Positions 36,481 to 48,489 of a stretch of 64,000 nt of DNA are shown in pieces. The DNA is taken from NCBI GenBank assembly GCA_963678705.1, contig OY783219.1:9672001-9736000 (forward strand). Direction: 5' to 3'. The notes under the pieces were generated by a model that worked only from the letters and a program-made list of their open reading frames with translations, had not been told where the DNA came from and did no database searches. Within the stretch, counting starts at the first letter, position 1, and every line of letters begins with the position of its first letter. Both the position numbers and the translations under genes were made by a program. Source of the DNA: Panorpa germanica. Its lineage: Eukaryota > Arthropoda > Insecta > Mecoptera > Panorpidae.

Positions 36481-38118
36481 TCTTGTCTATTGATATTGTT
36501 ATCCTCTTCCATTGTACATTGTTTTAAAAATAAGTTTTGTTTTTAAAATAAGAGTTGTAATTATACGTTCATACGGTAAACGTTTAAAATATATTGTATT
36601 AGGCTGACATTCGTTATTTTCTTCACAAATAAATCCTTACACCCAGATAGAGATTTATAAAATAAAAAATATATAATTAAATTAAATAAAAAATAAGATT
36701 AAGTTCTTACGCGACGTCCCTTATAGAAAACCACAGGTTTTTGATAAACTTAACACTTACTAATTTAAATATATAAGAAACAATAAAAACATTTCTCTGT
36801 ATTAATTTCATCCGCGCTTGGCTTTCTTTTCTAATCACTTTGTCGTTTCTTAAAAATTAAGATCTATCTTGGTCTTGTTTCTCATCCTTATCTCTTCTTT
36901 TTCTGCTTATCTCTGCCATCCATATTCTTCCTTCTTTTTAATCTTTTATTAATCTTAATCTTTTTATTTTCAAACATTTTCATTGATTTTCAATTTATAA
37001 ATTATAGTTATGAATAATTACAGTCGCAAAAGAAAATGTTTATACAAAAAGTGCCATAAATAAAAGATGCCATCGTATAGAGGGAGTAGCTAATTTACTG
37101 GCAGCGCACAAACCGCGCACCTGGAGCCCTGAGTCCTGAGGGGCCCCGCAAAACCATTAGAATTGATTTTAATGACACCAAGTTTGTTTGGTGCCAAGTT
37201 AATTACTCGTACATACAATTTTACCAAAGATGAAAGCAGCATAAAGAGAACAACAAGCATCTCAATTTTGAAGAACGCAAGTAAAACGACAGCAAACTAA
37301 ACCGATTCATACATCCTTACATGTGTTATAATTATTTTATTTTATCTAATATAATATACACAATTCTTTGTAAGCTTTTCCGGAGTTTAAAAGAAGCTGG
37401 GCTATGTATTAAACACAATAATGTGCTCAGGTAGAAAATGATCTCTGAAAATGAAATTGAAATGAGCTTGTGGTAAGCTAACAAGTGTGAACCTTACCTA
37501 CCTAGAATCGTTAGGTACCTTAGCTACCTATAATCAAATACCAATTTTCAAGTCTTTTATTTATTACTGGGTATTTTAAATAGTTATAACTTGGTAATTC
37601 TGAAGAGAAGGTATTTCCAATGTTAAATATTAATGAAGTAATAAGCAACTACAAACATATTATCAATTTCCACAAAATATTGTCTTAATTTCACATTTAC
37701 CGATATCTATCAGCATTTATAATGCAAACCAACAATGTCAAAGAATATAAATAAATAATGAATTAATTTAATATTTATAAAGTTAACCTCAAAATTACCC
37801 TTCTTACATATATTCATTTACTTACTTAACTCACACAAAATAAATATTACAACTAAAAGTAAAATACCAGTTACAAGAAGTAGGAAGGATAAATTAGAAA
37901 TCTAATTAAGTCTACTAGCTTTGTTATATGTTCGTAATATCGTACGAGTATGTGTACTTTGTTTGTTGGTACTGGTATAGTGAAATGGAGACTAATACTG
38001 AAATCTACTTTAGAGATGTCAATACATTGTATAATATTCGATATCGATGTATCGATAAAAATAAAATATCACCTAAAGTTATTAACTATTATTTATTGAT
38101 AACGCAAGATTCTTCTTG
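36481..38118. other. Gene-free stretch
   Basis: At 37090-37150 a GC-rich patch (GCGCACCTGGAGCCCTGAG; GAGGGGCCCCGCAAAA) resembles hAT MITE ends of the 20344/49274 type. A pyrimidine-rich block at 36870-36970 may be an old LINE tail on the minus strand. Two TACTCGTA/TACGAGTA octamers lie at 37204 and 37943. Confidence 0.4.
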
Positions 38119-39206
38119 TTAAGGGGATCGTCTCCTATGTGATATTTAATCTAAATCGTGTGTTCATTAGATCCATTTTCTATCAAATATTTACTGTTTA
38201 GAAAATATTTTTTTGGTGAAATGTATTAAATAAAGATGAATAAATGATTTAATAATGAAAAAATTTTAAAAATTCGTATAGAACTAGTATAAATTAATTG
38301 CTAAAAAGTACCAATTTTTGCAATGTTTAAGGTGCTTTATTTTGCCCTTAAGGTTAGAATATTAAAAATTTGAACTTATTAACTCTTAGGTTTAACCTTA
38401 CCCTTTAATACTTTATTATCTTTGATAATTTTCGACTCAGAATACCAAGTAGAAAATGTATTTTAGTAAGTCATGTTTTTGAATTATTTTATTCAATAAA
38501 ATCACTTGCCTACATTCTGATGCGGTGAGGAATCGGGCAGAGGGGAAATGGTGGGGGTAATTTCACAGGACAGGTTAAAGCTGCTGATTTCTATGCATGT
38601 GTGCGTACTGTTTGTGCATATGAAGATTTTGTGTAGTATGCGTGTAGCTTATCTGGAGTATGCTATGCTGTATGTTATCTCTCTAATTTATCAATAACAT
38701 TTACAGGCTCTAAAGCTGGTGTCGTTCTAAGTTATTTAAGAAATTGAATAGCCCACATCTCTGATTCATTTTAACATACTAGCGTTCACCATGTCGCAAA
38801 GCGACGACTGTTCTATATTGTTGAGTTGAATACAATGTAATAACTCGTAATTTCATTTCAAATTTTTATTCCATCGTTAAACTGAAATATTTGGATATAA
38901 TAATGAAGAGGCGTTCAATATTAAAAATATTTTTTCATATAACCTAAATATAAAAAAAATATTTGTTTCAATTTATTTGTTTCATTTGTTTTATTTTGTT
39001 TCAAACTTACGCGTTTTTTGACAAACTTTTTTTTTTCAAAATTTAGGAATTTTTCTTTCGATTTCAAATGTAAAACCTTAGTAAAAACTATAATAAAACC
39101 TATGTATTATGTATAGAGAATAATAACAATTCTTGTAACATAAATTTGAACATGGTTCGAAGTACAATATGCACAGGTCAAGGATAGCAATTAAAGACGG
39201 AAATCT

Positions 39207-39568
39207 ATGAAAGAAGCTGACCAAGAGAAGCTAAACTGGCAATATCTGAAGTTAGTGTGGACACAGACTTTAATAACGGTGGTCGCTGATGGTGCTTGGG
39301 CGAAGAGGTCTTACAAACCTAGTTACAACTCTGTTATGAACAAAATACTACTAGTTACAACTCGGTTATAAAACTAGTTACAATCTGTAATGAATCATGA
39401 TTCGTTTGATATAAAAATTGGGATCAATCTGCTAAGTCTATAAAAGCTGACATTATTGCAGAAGGTTTTAGCCGTAGTGTAGAAATGCATGGACCAAAAT
39501 ATAACAGATTAATTGGCAACGACGTAGTGTCATATACCGAATATTTAAACATAACCTTTTGGTCCTAA
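39207..39568 (+). pseudogene. Transposase remnant (DG-W-KRSY type)
   Basis: From an ATG at 39207 the frame carries LITVVADGAWAKRSYKPSYN (stop at about 39371). An alternative frame just upstream, EAKLAISEVSVDTD, suggests a frameshift near 39255. A second open block at 39416-39565 reads NWDQSAKSIKADIIAEGF and EMHGPKYNRLIGNDVVSY. The steps DG.W.KRSY and W..S.KS..ADI..GF...EMHG.KY..LIG are what I recall of the Mutator-like transposase domain found in YqaJ-linked insect elements; the Asp after VVA is a likely catalytic residue. Between the blocks, CTAGTTACAA is repeated (39319-39395), perhaps replication slippage. The gene cannot make protein. Confidence 0.7.
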
Positions 39569-39840
39569 TCTACTGGTGGAAATGCTGCCGAATATTTTAA
39601 TCCTATTGTAAAGAGAGATTCAAGTGTTTCGTTGTAGATTTGTAGTTCGTTTAAAAATACTTCTCCGAATTTGGTTGACTTAGATCTAGTATTTTATTTT
39701 AACACACTTATATTACCCATATAATTAAGTAACAGAATCTATATGGTACAAAATATGATTTTTCTTAATGATTTAAAATGGTAATATAAGTAAATTGTCG
39801 TTTTTAATTTACCAAACAAGAGTAAATAATACACTTCGTG

Positions 39841-39970
39841 GATCTTATGAAGCGAGGTATAATATAGCTGTTTCATCTTACGACAAAGGAAAAGAGCTGC
39901 ACTGGTCATTGCATAAGGCACTACTTGATGAAAAACTGTCCAGAAAAGTATACGCAGAAATGTTCAAGTA
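39841..39970 (+). pseudogene. Possible C-terminal piece of the same transposase
   Basis: A short open block reads RGSYEARYNIAVSSYDKGKE and then LHWSLHKALLDEKLSRKVYA before a stop. It lies between the transposase core and the inserted LINE, on the same strand. The position suits the linker between transposase and nuclease parts, but no diagnostic motif is present. It overlaps the first codons of the artificial open frame 39925-40344, which fuses this end to LINE sequence. Confidence 0.35.
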
Positions 39971-39984
39971 GAAAATTTAGAGAA

Positions 39985-40745
39985 AATAAAAATATAGAAC
40001 GAAGACGCTTAATATTCGCGGAAAGCAAAATTTTAAAGAAAATAAGAGAGGATAGCATAAAGAATGGGGGGGGAGGAGGTCCAAAAAAGAGAAAGGAGTA
40101 CTTTGAAAGGAATGGAATGGCGATCGAGGAGGCAGAGAGGAGAAGAGAAGGTGGCGCAAGTGTGGAAGAGGAGCTAAGGAGAAGGGAGAAGGAGATACAA
40201 CAGCAGGAGAGAATGGGAAAAATAGAAAAAAGTAACTACAATAAAAGATATAAAAGGTTATGGGAAAATAATGTGCCTCAGTACCTTATAGAAAAAGACA
40301 TAAAAACACATAAGAAGAACAGCAAGGTTAAGATTGGGAAATGAGGAAAAAGGAAACAGATACTGGGAAAAGAGTGAGGAAAGAAAGTGTAGAATGTGCG
40401 GAGCGGAGGACGAAACACTGGAGCACATTAAGTTTGAGTGTAAGGAAAAAGTAGCGAGCGAAAGGAATATTGGCCAGCTATTAAAGGGAGGCAGTGAAGG
40501 AAACAGGTGGATGGCGGAAATAGTAAGAAGGAAAGGAAAAACAGGAGAATAAATAAGCTGGTGGAGAATAATAGAGAGGGTCAAAAGAAGAAGAAGCAGA
40601 AAGCACTTTTGGAAGTAGTAAAAGTCTAGAATATTTTAAGTTTAGTTTTAAGTTTGAATGTATATAGGAATGAAATGTATTAGAAATATAATACTGTAGA
40701 TTGTAAAGCCGAAAGGCACACACAATTAATATATATAATAACAAG
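39985..40745 (+). mobile_element. LINE family A insertion, 5'-truncated, nested
   Basis: Encodes a LINE polyprotein C-terminus in two overlapping frames. The first (to 40344) has IEKSNYNKRYKRLWENNVPQ. The second (40334-40552) has GNEEKGNRYWEKSEERKC then CRMCGAEDETLEHIKFEC, a C-x2-C...H-x4-C zinc knuckle, and GGSEGNRWMAEIVRRK. One frameshift near 40340 separates them. The tail includes TTGTAAAGCCGAAAGGCACA and a TATATAATA run near 40735. It sits inside the TTAA element between transposase and nuclease parts, so it inserted later. No target duplication could be identified by eye. Confidence 0.8.
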
Positions 40746-40887
40746 AACAATTTAAAAAATCACTTTGTAAAACCTCAGTGGAGATAATTGAGCTTGAAAA
40801 GAATACAAAAGAGCAAAGTCGCAATATCTTGTGGAACTAGAAAGATAGAAGCGACTAACATCATCTTCATTTGGTAAAGTTTGTAAA

Positions 40888-41475
40888 ATGAGAAAGAAGA
40901 CATCTTGTGCAAATTTAGTCAAAAACCATCTTTATAGCACATTTGCTGGAAATAAAGCAACAAGATATGGTATAGAAAAAGAACCTGTGGCTAAAAATGA
41001 TGTATCGAAGTTACTAAATTTAGAAATAGCAGATGCAGGTTTATTTATTGACAAAAACTATCCATTTCTTGCAGCTAGTCCTGATGGACTAATAGGAGAA
41101 GATGGTTTAATAGAAATTAAATGTCCAGCTTCGGCAAGTATGTTAACACCAATTGCGGCAATTGAATCAAAGAAAGTAACATTTGGAACAATTGCAAATG
41201 GCTTGTTTAAATTAAAAAAAAATCATGATTTTTACTATCAAATACAAAGGCAGCTACAAGTTACACAACGCAAATATTGTTTGTTTGTGTTTTGGACTCC
41301 TGTTGAAAAACCAATCAATATTCTCTATGAGAGAATTGAAAGAAATGAGAGATTTTGGGAAGAAGAAATGAAATCCAAATTATTATTTTTTTATAACGAA
41401 TGCTTACTTCCCGAGATAGTAGACTCTCGATACCTTCGAAATATGCCTATTCGAAATCCAGATCGTAATGGATAA
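40888..41475 (+). CDS. YqaJ/lambda-exonuclease-fold nuclease domain of a transposon
   Basis: 195 codons from the first ATG, ending in TAA at 41475. The PD-(D/E)xK nuclease signature is intact: Glu30 in YGIEKEP, Asp66 in AASPDGLIG, Glu76 and Lys78 in LIEIKCP, and the Gln-rich helix YYQIQRQLQ (Gln118-Gln122). This is the layout of YqaJ viral recombinase/alkaline exonuclease domains. Similarity extends upstream of the ATG to about 40780 (LEKNTKEQSRNILW, then GKVCKMRKKTSC) through two frame breaks. So the ATG is probably internal and the true protein was longer, possibly fused to the transposase upstream. It lies inside the TTAA element; it may degrade or anneal DNA ends during transposition (inference). 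No promoter was identified. Confidence 0.8.
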   Translation: MRKKTSCANLVKNHLYSTFAGNKATRYGIEKEPVAKNDVSKLLNLEIADAGLFIDKNYPFLAASPDGLIGEDGLIEIKCPASASMLTPIAAIESKKVTFGTIANGLFKLKKNHDFYYQIQRQLQVTQRKYCLFVFWTPVEKPINILYERIERNERFWEEEMKSKLLFFYNECLLPEIVDSRYLRNMPIRNPDRNG

Positions 41476-41854
41476 TTTATAATCAAGAAACCACAGTTTT
41501 ATGTTTAGTTTTTATCAAATTAATAGGTTATAAAAGTACATATATTTATATATGTATAATTTTAGAATATTAAAATTATTAAAAATTGTTACATTAAATT
41601 TTATTTGTTTTTTTTAATTATATTATAATATAATTTAATTAAATTGTTATATTTTTATTTATTCTTAGTGTAAAATTTTATGGTTTATTTATTTTAATGT
41701 TGTAAAACACTGGAAATCTTAATTACGCTTACAAATAGTTTTTATCCCTGAGATAAGACTTTTTAGCCACGCCTACGCACTCGTCTTTCCCTTCTACACT
41801 TCTTAAAACGCATTGTTTATTTTAACTTACTCTGTGAGGAGACGATCCTCTTAA

Positions 41855-42304
41855 ATTGATTATACATTAATGTGTAAAAAGTAAATTCTAGATTTGTTTA
41901 TCATTAAATAATTCATTGCGATACAGTTCAACGAAAAGAGAGAAAAGAATAAATGAAAAAAAGAGAGTGATGGTAAAAATTAAGCAAGCGCCCTTAACTG
42001 GATTGTAACGAACTGAAATTAATTGTTTATATAATGCAATGATTTGCAATGGACTTGCTAACCGTATAACCAACATATTATGTGATTAATATTAATAATT
42101 AACATTAATAGTTGCGCATGCGTAATCGCATACACCATATATCACCATATATCGTACCCAATTTAATAATCTATAAATTTGAAAATTAAGATGAAAGTGA
42201 AATAACCTACATATGAAATTTTACATATAATCAAAAACTTTAACCTCAATTTGAGAAACCAAGATTTCATTAACAAAAGTCAGCTAAAAGGAATGGATTA
42301 TTAT
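41855..42304. other. Gene-free flank of the TTAA element
   Basis: AT-rich; contains GTTGCGCATGCGTAAT near 42112, close to an NRF1-type palindrome, without a nearby gene. Confidence 0.4.
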
Positions 42305-42690
42305 ATGTTACATCCAAATTTAAGTAAGAAAAGATGGTTCCGAAAGAGTCCAGCAAAATTGTAACAACTATAATCAGAATCAAAAGTAATCATTGTAAAA
42401 CCCCAGCTCCTATATAAAATAAATATTAAATCTGACGATAGATGCCAATGTGGCGAATTAGGAACTTTAGATCATATTATATATAAAAGCATAATGTATA
42501 GTCTACAAAGACCAAAATTCAATTGTGAATTATTAGATGTAATTAAAATTTTCGCTGTTAATACTAAATTTTTGTTAACTGATTCAAAATTAATTAGTGA
42601 ATTATTTAAATATTTAGATAATTGTAAAATAGAATTATAAATTATATGTTAAATATATAAAAAAAATGTTTGAAATGTTTCTTTTAAATT
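42305..42690 (+). pseudogene. LINE family E C-terminus, copy 1
   Basis: The plus strand reads, after several stops, LYKINIKSDDRCQCGELGTL then DHIIYKSIMYSLQRPKFN, ending LFKYLDNCKIEL and a stop near 42640. It is the C-terminal zinc-knuckle end of a LINE polyprotein; the last Cys of the knuckle is changed to Ser (IYKS versus IFEC in copy 2). The 3' UTR word TTAAATATATAAAAAA is shared with the minus-strand copy at 53222-53595. 5' truncated and non-functional. Confidence 0.75.
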
Positions 42691-45168
42691 AAATCATTTT
42701 AGTCTTTGGTGTTTCACCTTAGATTATAATCATCGATGACAATCATCTGCTCGTTGCCCATCACTAGCGCTACTGCATATATTTGACTAACGAAACTTCA
42801 GCCTTATTCCAGCAGAAAGTTAAAGCCTGATACTCCTATGGTACGAGTACACCACGAGTAATATAAAGTACAGGCAAATAATAAGAACATGTAAGAACTT
42901 GCAGTGTAAGTTCAACTGTATTAGATATTATATAAATGATACAGTCGTCGCATGTATATCACAAGGAGTTGAAGACAATACTGCAGAACAATATATAAAA
43001 GGCATTCCCATTATATATGAGGCGCGAACAACAACAAGCCTTAACTGTAACACAAATTACTGTTCCTATGTTTAAATCGACATACGACATGCTGAGAGAC
43101 TGCAACAGATCTATTCGTAAGCCATTAGTTAGAATGAGACACATATATTGTAAATAGACGTGTATCAATTCATATGATGTAAATTTTGTATTTCCTTGAG
43201 ATAAAATATATACCTATCCTTCTCTGATTCATATTTATTTGTAAACATAACCTAATTCTTTGTGCTGTCCTTTATAAACCTCGAGCTGTCAAAAATCGAC
43301 AAGTTTGTGCTACTAATATATAGTATAGTAATTTATACTATATTTTAAAGTAAAAGTTTGATATAAAACGAGTTATGGCTTTCAAAATCAAAACCATAAG
43401 CAAATTGAGTGAGGACTGGGGTTACTGTAAACATAGATTATTTATCGATAAAAAGATCATATTCATATTAATTCGTATCTATTGTCATCATTTACTTCTT
43501 TATAAATGTGTAAATACCCCAGTTATATAATAAATGCCTGATATATAGAATTAATTTAACAGCGTGTATGCGACAGAGTAGAGTATTAAAAGGAACAGAG
43601 AAAGAGATATAGAGTGGGAGAGTATTGACAATTTTGATCAATATCAAATCAAAACAAATTAGGTTATTATTCAAAACTAATATTAAATATGCAGCAGTAA
43701 CTCGATGCATAAAGTTAAATTAACATAAAATCATTATGTAGTTATAAAAATTGATCAAACATATGCAGTAGGTGATCGTATTAAATATTTATAACATTTT
43801 ATTAAAATTATTATTAATAATTAAAATAATAAATTAAATAGTATATCGATGATGTAATGAACTATGAACCAAATTTTTTAGTATTATTATTATTAGTACT
43901 AATAATTAGCGAGACTAGATACAACTGATTTTGGCTTCAAAACATAGAAACATAGTACAATTACACGGTGAAATAAAATAAAAAACACCGAATAATTGAT
44001 GTTCTTTTCAGAATACAATTTTATTTCGCGTTTTGTTAACTTTTATGAAAGTAAAACTAAGTTTTCAAGGGAAAGATAAAATAAATTGAAAACTCTTTTA
44101 GAAATCGTTTCCTCTTGTGGGTTTTCTTAAAGGTAAATAAAGATTTTAAAAGTAAAGTACTAATTAAGAAGAAAGAAAATAAAAATTACTTTGAAATTAA
44201 CTAAAAGCATAGTCAGCATTGTAGTCCCTTTACTGAAAATCTAAAAAATTTTAAAGGGAAAAAAAAGAGATAAAGTGGATATAAATATAAAGGACAAGGA
44301 AATAGAAAGAAGGAAAGATTCAATTAATTAATTAATTAAATTGAAAGGGTACGAAAAATTGTGGTTGAAAGTTAAGTTATAGCTGTTTGGGGAGGAGCCC
44401 TGACATGGGGTTGAGTGGTTAAGTATTTATTAGAATACAGAAAACGAAGGGCTAATTTTAAGTGGATGAACTCGTAGTTGAAACGACAACAATTGAATAA
44501 ACATAAACAAAAGTTATTGTTTGTGTACTGGACCGAGGCAACTAATACTACTACATTCGTAAATTAGAAATGTATAACTGTATAACATATTGATTTATAT
44601 TTTTTACTTAAATTAAGTTATATTTAAAAAAAAATAGAAACCACAAATGAAACACATAAAAACAATTACCTAAAGTTATTGATGGCTAATCGAAAAAAAA
44701 GGAAATCAGCAAGATATGGGAAAACAAATGAAAAACGACTCGTTCTCGTACATTCTTTATCCATTAAGGGAAAAGTATACAGAAACTACTAAACCCATTA
44801 TTAGTTAGAAGGGAAAAAAAAACTAACAAAACAAAAAATAAGTAATTTAGGTTGTTAATTAAAATATCTACTGAAAAAAATTCAAAAACTTGTTGTGTAT
44901 AGGAGAGCTAGAGAGAGAAACTAAAACAAATTATCAATTAATCACAAAAACCGAGAGAAATCTATAATTGGTTAACAGGGAAAGAGACCATTGAAAATAG
45001 ACTTTCCTCTAAAAAAATAACGGACTTCATGAGACGAAATTAAGATCGTAATATGAAGAGAACACCGGTCTTACATACAGATCTGAAACTAAATCTTAAT
45101 TTATTATATTATATTATAATTCACATGTGCACACATGTATAATTATCACATGCACACAATTTAGTTTC
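42691..45168. other. Gene-free stretch
   Basis: AT-rich, with purine-rich blocks at 43560-43620 and 44250-44310. One TACGAGTA at 42842. No gene or paired repeat recognised. Confidence 0.4.
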
Positions 45169-45309
45169 TTCTAGATTTCCCTGCGCGATTATCTTCGTTT
45201 TAGATGCCGAAGGAACTAAACATTGCATCGTTGAGTTCAAATTCGGCTTCGGGACAAATAATTCAATATCAAATAATTAGCGTGAAATAACAGCTACGTT
45301 ATTTCACGC
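45169..45309. repeat. Short open segment followed by a 12 bp hairpin
   Basis: The plus strand is open over 45169-45278 with VLDAEGTKHCIVEFKFGFG, which I do not recognise. It stops just before a perfect hairpin, GCGTGAAATAAC (45280-45291) and GTTATTTCACGC (45298-45309), with a six-base loop. A GC-rich palindrome pair (GCCGCATGCGGC, CGGCATGCCG) follows at about 45370-45387. Probably a TE fragment. Confidence 0.4.
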
Positions 45310-45478
45310 ATTACAACCATCGCCCACTAGTACGGCACATCGTATGCGTTTCTAACAAACATTTTACGCCGCATGCGGCATGCCGTATTATTGGGTTTTA
45401 ACTTCTAATTGTAATATAATAATTGTGTGTGGTTTTATGATTGATTTATTATATGGTTTATGTTTTTTATAAATTAAA

Positions 45479-45535
45479 AAAGGACCATGGTCCTAGGAAG
45501 CCTATAATTATTGACAACAAAAAAATAAGTTTACC
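45479..45535. repeat. Short dispersed repeat, copy 1
   Basis: CCTAGGAAGCC with flanking A-rich text (TTGACAACAAAAAAATAA) matches 63893-63985 (GGCCTAGGAAGCCCGAG; ATCAACAAACAAAAAATAA), same orientation. Confidence 0.5.
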
Positions 45536-46787
45536 AATAATGTCAGTATAATACTGATACAAGTTACGTATTCAAAATGACTAGTTCTATTAACGCATGA
45601 AAAGATTTTCAGTTTTATTCAGTTCAATTATTACACACTGTAATGTAACATTGGTTGGTTGGTTGGCTGGTATCCACACTGTACAAGTACTTCAATTGAT
45701 TAAACTAGAGTTAATAATTATTTGATTTAAATAAATCCCGTTACAGAATTATTTGCAAATGTTATAAAATGATTACGATCAACCACTACAATCAATCCAG
45801 TTCCAGTAACTATGTTTTAAATCCTTTTGTATTTGTTTTCACGTTTTGTTCACTACAAATAGAACAAACAAATTCACTCACTAACTCACTGTATGCGTGA
45901 GGTTTTTCCAATCACTGTGTGCCTCTATATAAAAGTAAACATGGTTGTGAAACCTATACTTTAAATACTAGTAAGTATTGTGTTATTCTATTAAATAAAA
46001 ATTAACGAAGTCGAATTCGTATAGAGTTTGTAGTTAGTTCAAAACACGAACTTGAGTTAGCTGTGAAATAACTATTTATTCAGCAACCAAAACTAATTCC
46101 GTTTCATCTTATGATTTACCAGTTGCTTAATATGTGTGATAGCGAGGGTAAATATTGGCAAAGTAATAAAATATAACACTTTAGACAAATGATGAGTTCC
46201 AATGCACATTTATCCAATATTAGCCATTCGACTTTACTCTATCATACGAGAGACCTGACTCCTTTTTTGTTTTTCAAAACAATATTATGATATCCAAATC
46301 TTAAAAATAAAAATAAACAGAATACTAGAACAATTGGATATTAAAAAACCACCGAAGTCTGTATGCAGAAACTAGTCTAAACAATATCCGTCAATAGTTT
46401 CAAGCCAAAAAATCACTCAGAAAAGATTTAGTAGCCCTGATATGGTTAATGATTACAGGGTGTGTGTGTGTATTTTGATCAAACTGATTCACACACTGGC
46501 GATGACTGTGGTAAACAAATCACTAAATGTTCACAGACAAAATTGGCACTGCTTAAACAAATACAAAAACACACACATGGCAGAAACAGAAGCAGAAATG
46601 CATACAAGCGCAAGGCGAATATGTGGCTTTATGGCGAGCCTTTGCAGTGAAATGAAACGAAATGGAACGGAACGGATGGATGTACAAATAAGACTGTATA
46701 TTAGACATCTAACTGTTCCATTTGAACATTAATTGACATCTGTGCCATCTATGTTTTGCTACCATACCTAATAATAATATGTGCAGT
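45536..46787. other. Gene-free stretch
   Basis: Contains a GGTTGGTTGGTTGGCTGG run at 45653-45670. Overlapping open frames at 46442-46732 lack any known motif. Confidence 0.4.
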
Positions 46788-47371
46788 AATGAATGGTCGA
46801 TTTGTGGTCGATTTTTCAATTGTTGATTGAAATTGATGTTAATAAATGAGTATTGGTGTGTCTATTTTATTAAATATCTAAATGTTGACGGAGATATAGC
46901 AATTATAAATTTCAATTGTAGTTTTACCGCCAGAAATGGTCGGCCATTTTATGCGTCAGTTATTTGTTGAGTAGGTCAGTGCTGTGGTAATGTTGGTAGT
47001 CGAAATAATCAAGTCAAGTCAAAGAATAATAAGTTTTTATTTTATTTAACCCTGCTAAGGCAGACATAATATTGAAATTTTATTGTTTCTTGTGGCTAAT
47101 AATATTTGATATTTTGAAATATAAATACATATAACAGAGATTTATGAGCTGTAAGGTTGGTAGCGGTTATGATGTTACATGTATTTGGAATGTGTACAAC
47201 GTTGAATCCCTTTAATAATTAAAGAGACAAAATGACTTTTTTAATTGTTAATATCTCTTAACATATAAGGAGTTATTAAATAATAATTGAACATTTGAGG
47301 TTCTAGTAACCCACTTTATCAATATATAGTACACTTTTATAGAAATTAAGACATAGGACACAAGTCCATTT
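46788..47371. mobile_element. TIR element T, copy 1
   Basis: Inverted relative to 55026-55646 over nearly its whole length (shared words: AACCCTGCTAAGGCAGACAT, CAACGTTGAATCCCTTTAAT, TCTCTTAACATATAAGGAGT). The right end AGGACACAAGTCCATT keeps the TIR; the left end is degraded (GTAATGAATGGTCG). No coding capacity. Confidence 0.8.
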
Positions 47372-48205
47372 AAAGGTAGGCGCATAAGATGATACCTACT
47401 TCACATTTCTTTTCGAATGGCATCAAGTTTGATTTGATGGAACGAGTAAGAAGAGGACAATATACAGCTCATGATATTTTGATTCTTTTATTCTGCTGTA
47501 CAAACAACATCGTTGCTACCGCAAAATAGGAATTTTAATAGCTGAGTTTTTTGTACTTTATAAAAAGTTTAAAAATGTATCAACACTTAGTACGTACCTG
47601 TATTATATTACTCAGTTTCCAAAATATAACAACTTGGGACATTTGTAAAAAATATAATATTTATAAAAACAAAAAATTAAAATGAAAAGTGATTACAGTA
47701 AAAACTTAAAACAGTGACAGCTGGAAACCGCATATCAAAAACTTTAACAATTATTAAATGTCTGGAAACAAAACAAAAGTATTACTGGAAAATATAAAGT
47801 TACTGGAAAATTGATAAACAACTTGCAAACTACAAGTGCTACTATATTTTTTGTTACGTCAAAACTTCATATTTTTCAAATACACAACTAGCTGCTCTCC
47901 TCTTTAATAGTATGCCACGTATGGATGTGATAATAAAATTCTTTATATTAAAGAGTAAAATATTTATTTTTTGTGATTACAGTATACCTATACAGTCATA
48001 TTTATGAAACTATATATATAGTTATAATAGCTATCGTGTTTTTACAAGTTCCGAAAAATACGAAACATGAATACAATACATTGATATAATTTGATATAAC
48101 ATTAATATTATATTGATTAATTATAATGAATGATTATAAAATTGTATAACCTTTATTTATGACAAACCCTTAGAAATATTACCAGTCATATAAAAATTAG
48201 AATTT
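47372..48205. other. Gene-free stretch
   Basis: AT-rich sequence with no gene or repeat that I could pair. Confidence 0.4.
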
Positions 48206-48475
48206 AACTAGAAAATATAGCAATATTCATTTTCAAAACTAATTTTTGCGGTTCCAACTCATTAAAAAGTCAGTGGAAGAAAGCTTAAAATGTAGATACG
48301 TTATTCATCTTACTAATTGCAGCTTTAGATTTTGATTAGCGTTTATAGTTATTTACATAAAACGATTTAAACATAAAAAAACATGTTCTTTTTGATAATA
48401 TTTAACCTGCTGTATAGTATTGTCATCTATTTTTCGCTAGAAAAAATGGCCAAATATCGTTTCACCTTAAGGATT
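48206..48475. repeat. Dispersed repeat H, copy 1
   Basis: Matches 61330-61592, same orientation, with few differences: TAACTAGAAAATATAGCAAT, GTCAGTGGAAGAAAGCTTAA, AATGTAGATACGTTATTCAT, TTTAGATTTTGATT. Repeat E follows immediately. Confidence 0.85.
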
Positions 48476-48489
48476 CACATTAATAATAA

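Larger units (their letters stand above)
38123..41850 (+). mobile_element. TTAA-target DNA transposon with transposase remnant and YqaJ nuclease
   Basis: The ends GGGGATCGTCTCCT (38123-38136) and AGGAGACGATCCTC (41837-41850) are 14 bp inverted repeats with one mismatch. TTAA lies directly outside each (38119-38122; 41851-41854), so this is a cut-and-paste element with a TTAA duplication. The coding strand is plus: a frameshifted transposase (39207-39568), a possible C-terminal piece (39841-39970), and a YqaJ-family nuclease domain (40780-41475). A 5'-truncated LINE (39985-40745) interrupts it. TTAA duplication is known for piggyBac and Kolobok. The transposase motifs and YqaJ partner fit a Kolobok-like or Mutator-like-domain element better than piggyBac, but this is from memory. 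Confidence 0.85.

Noticed and set aside
36870-36970. Minus-strand LINE family B tail
   Set aside because: Only a purine-rich resemblance; none of the diagnostic 3' UTR words are present.
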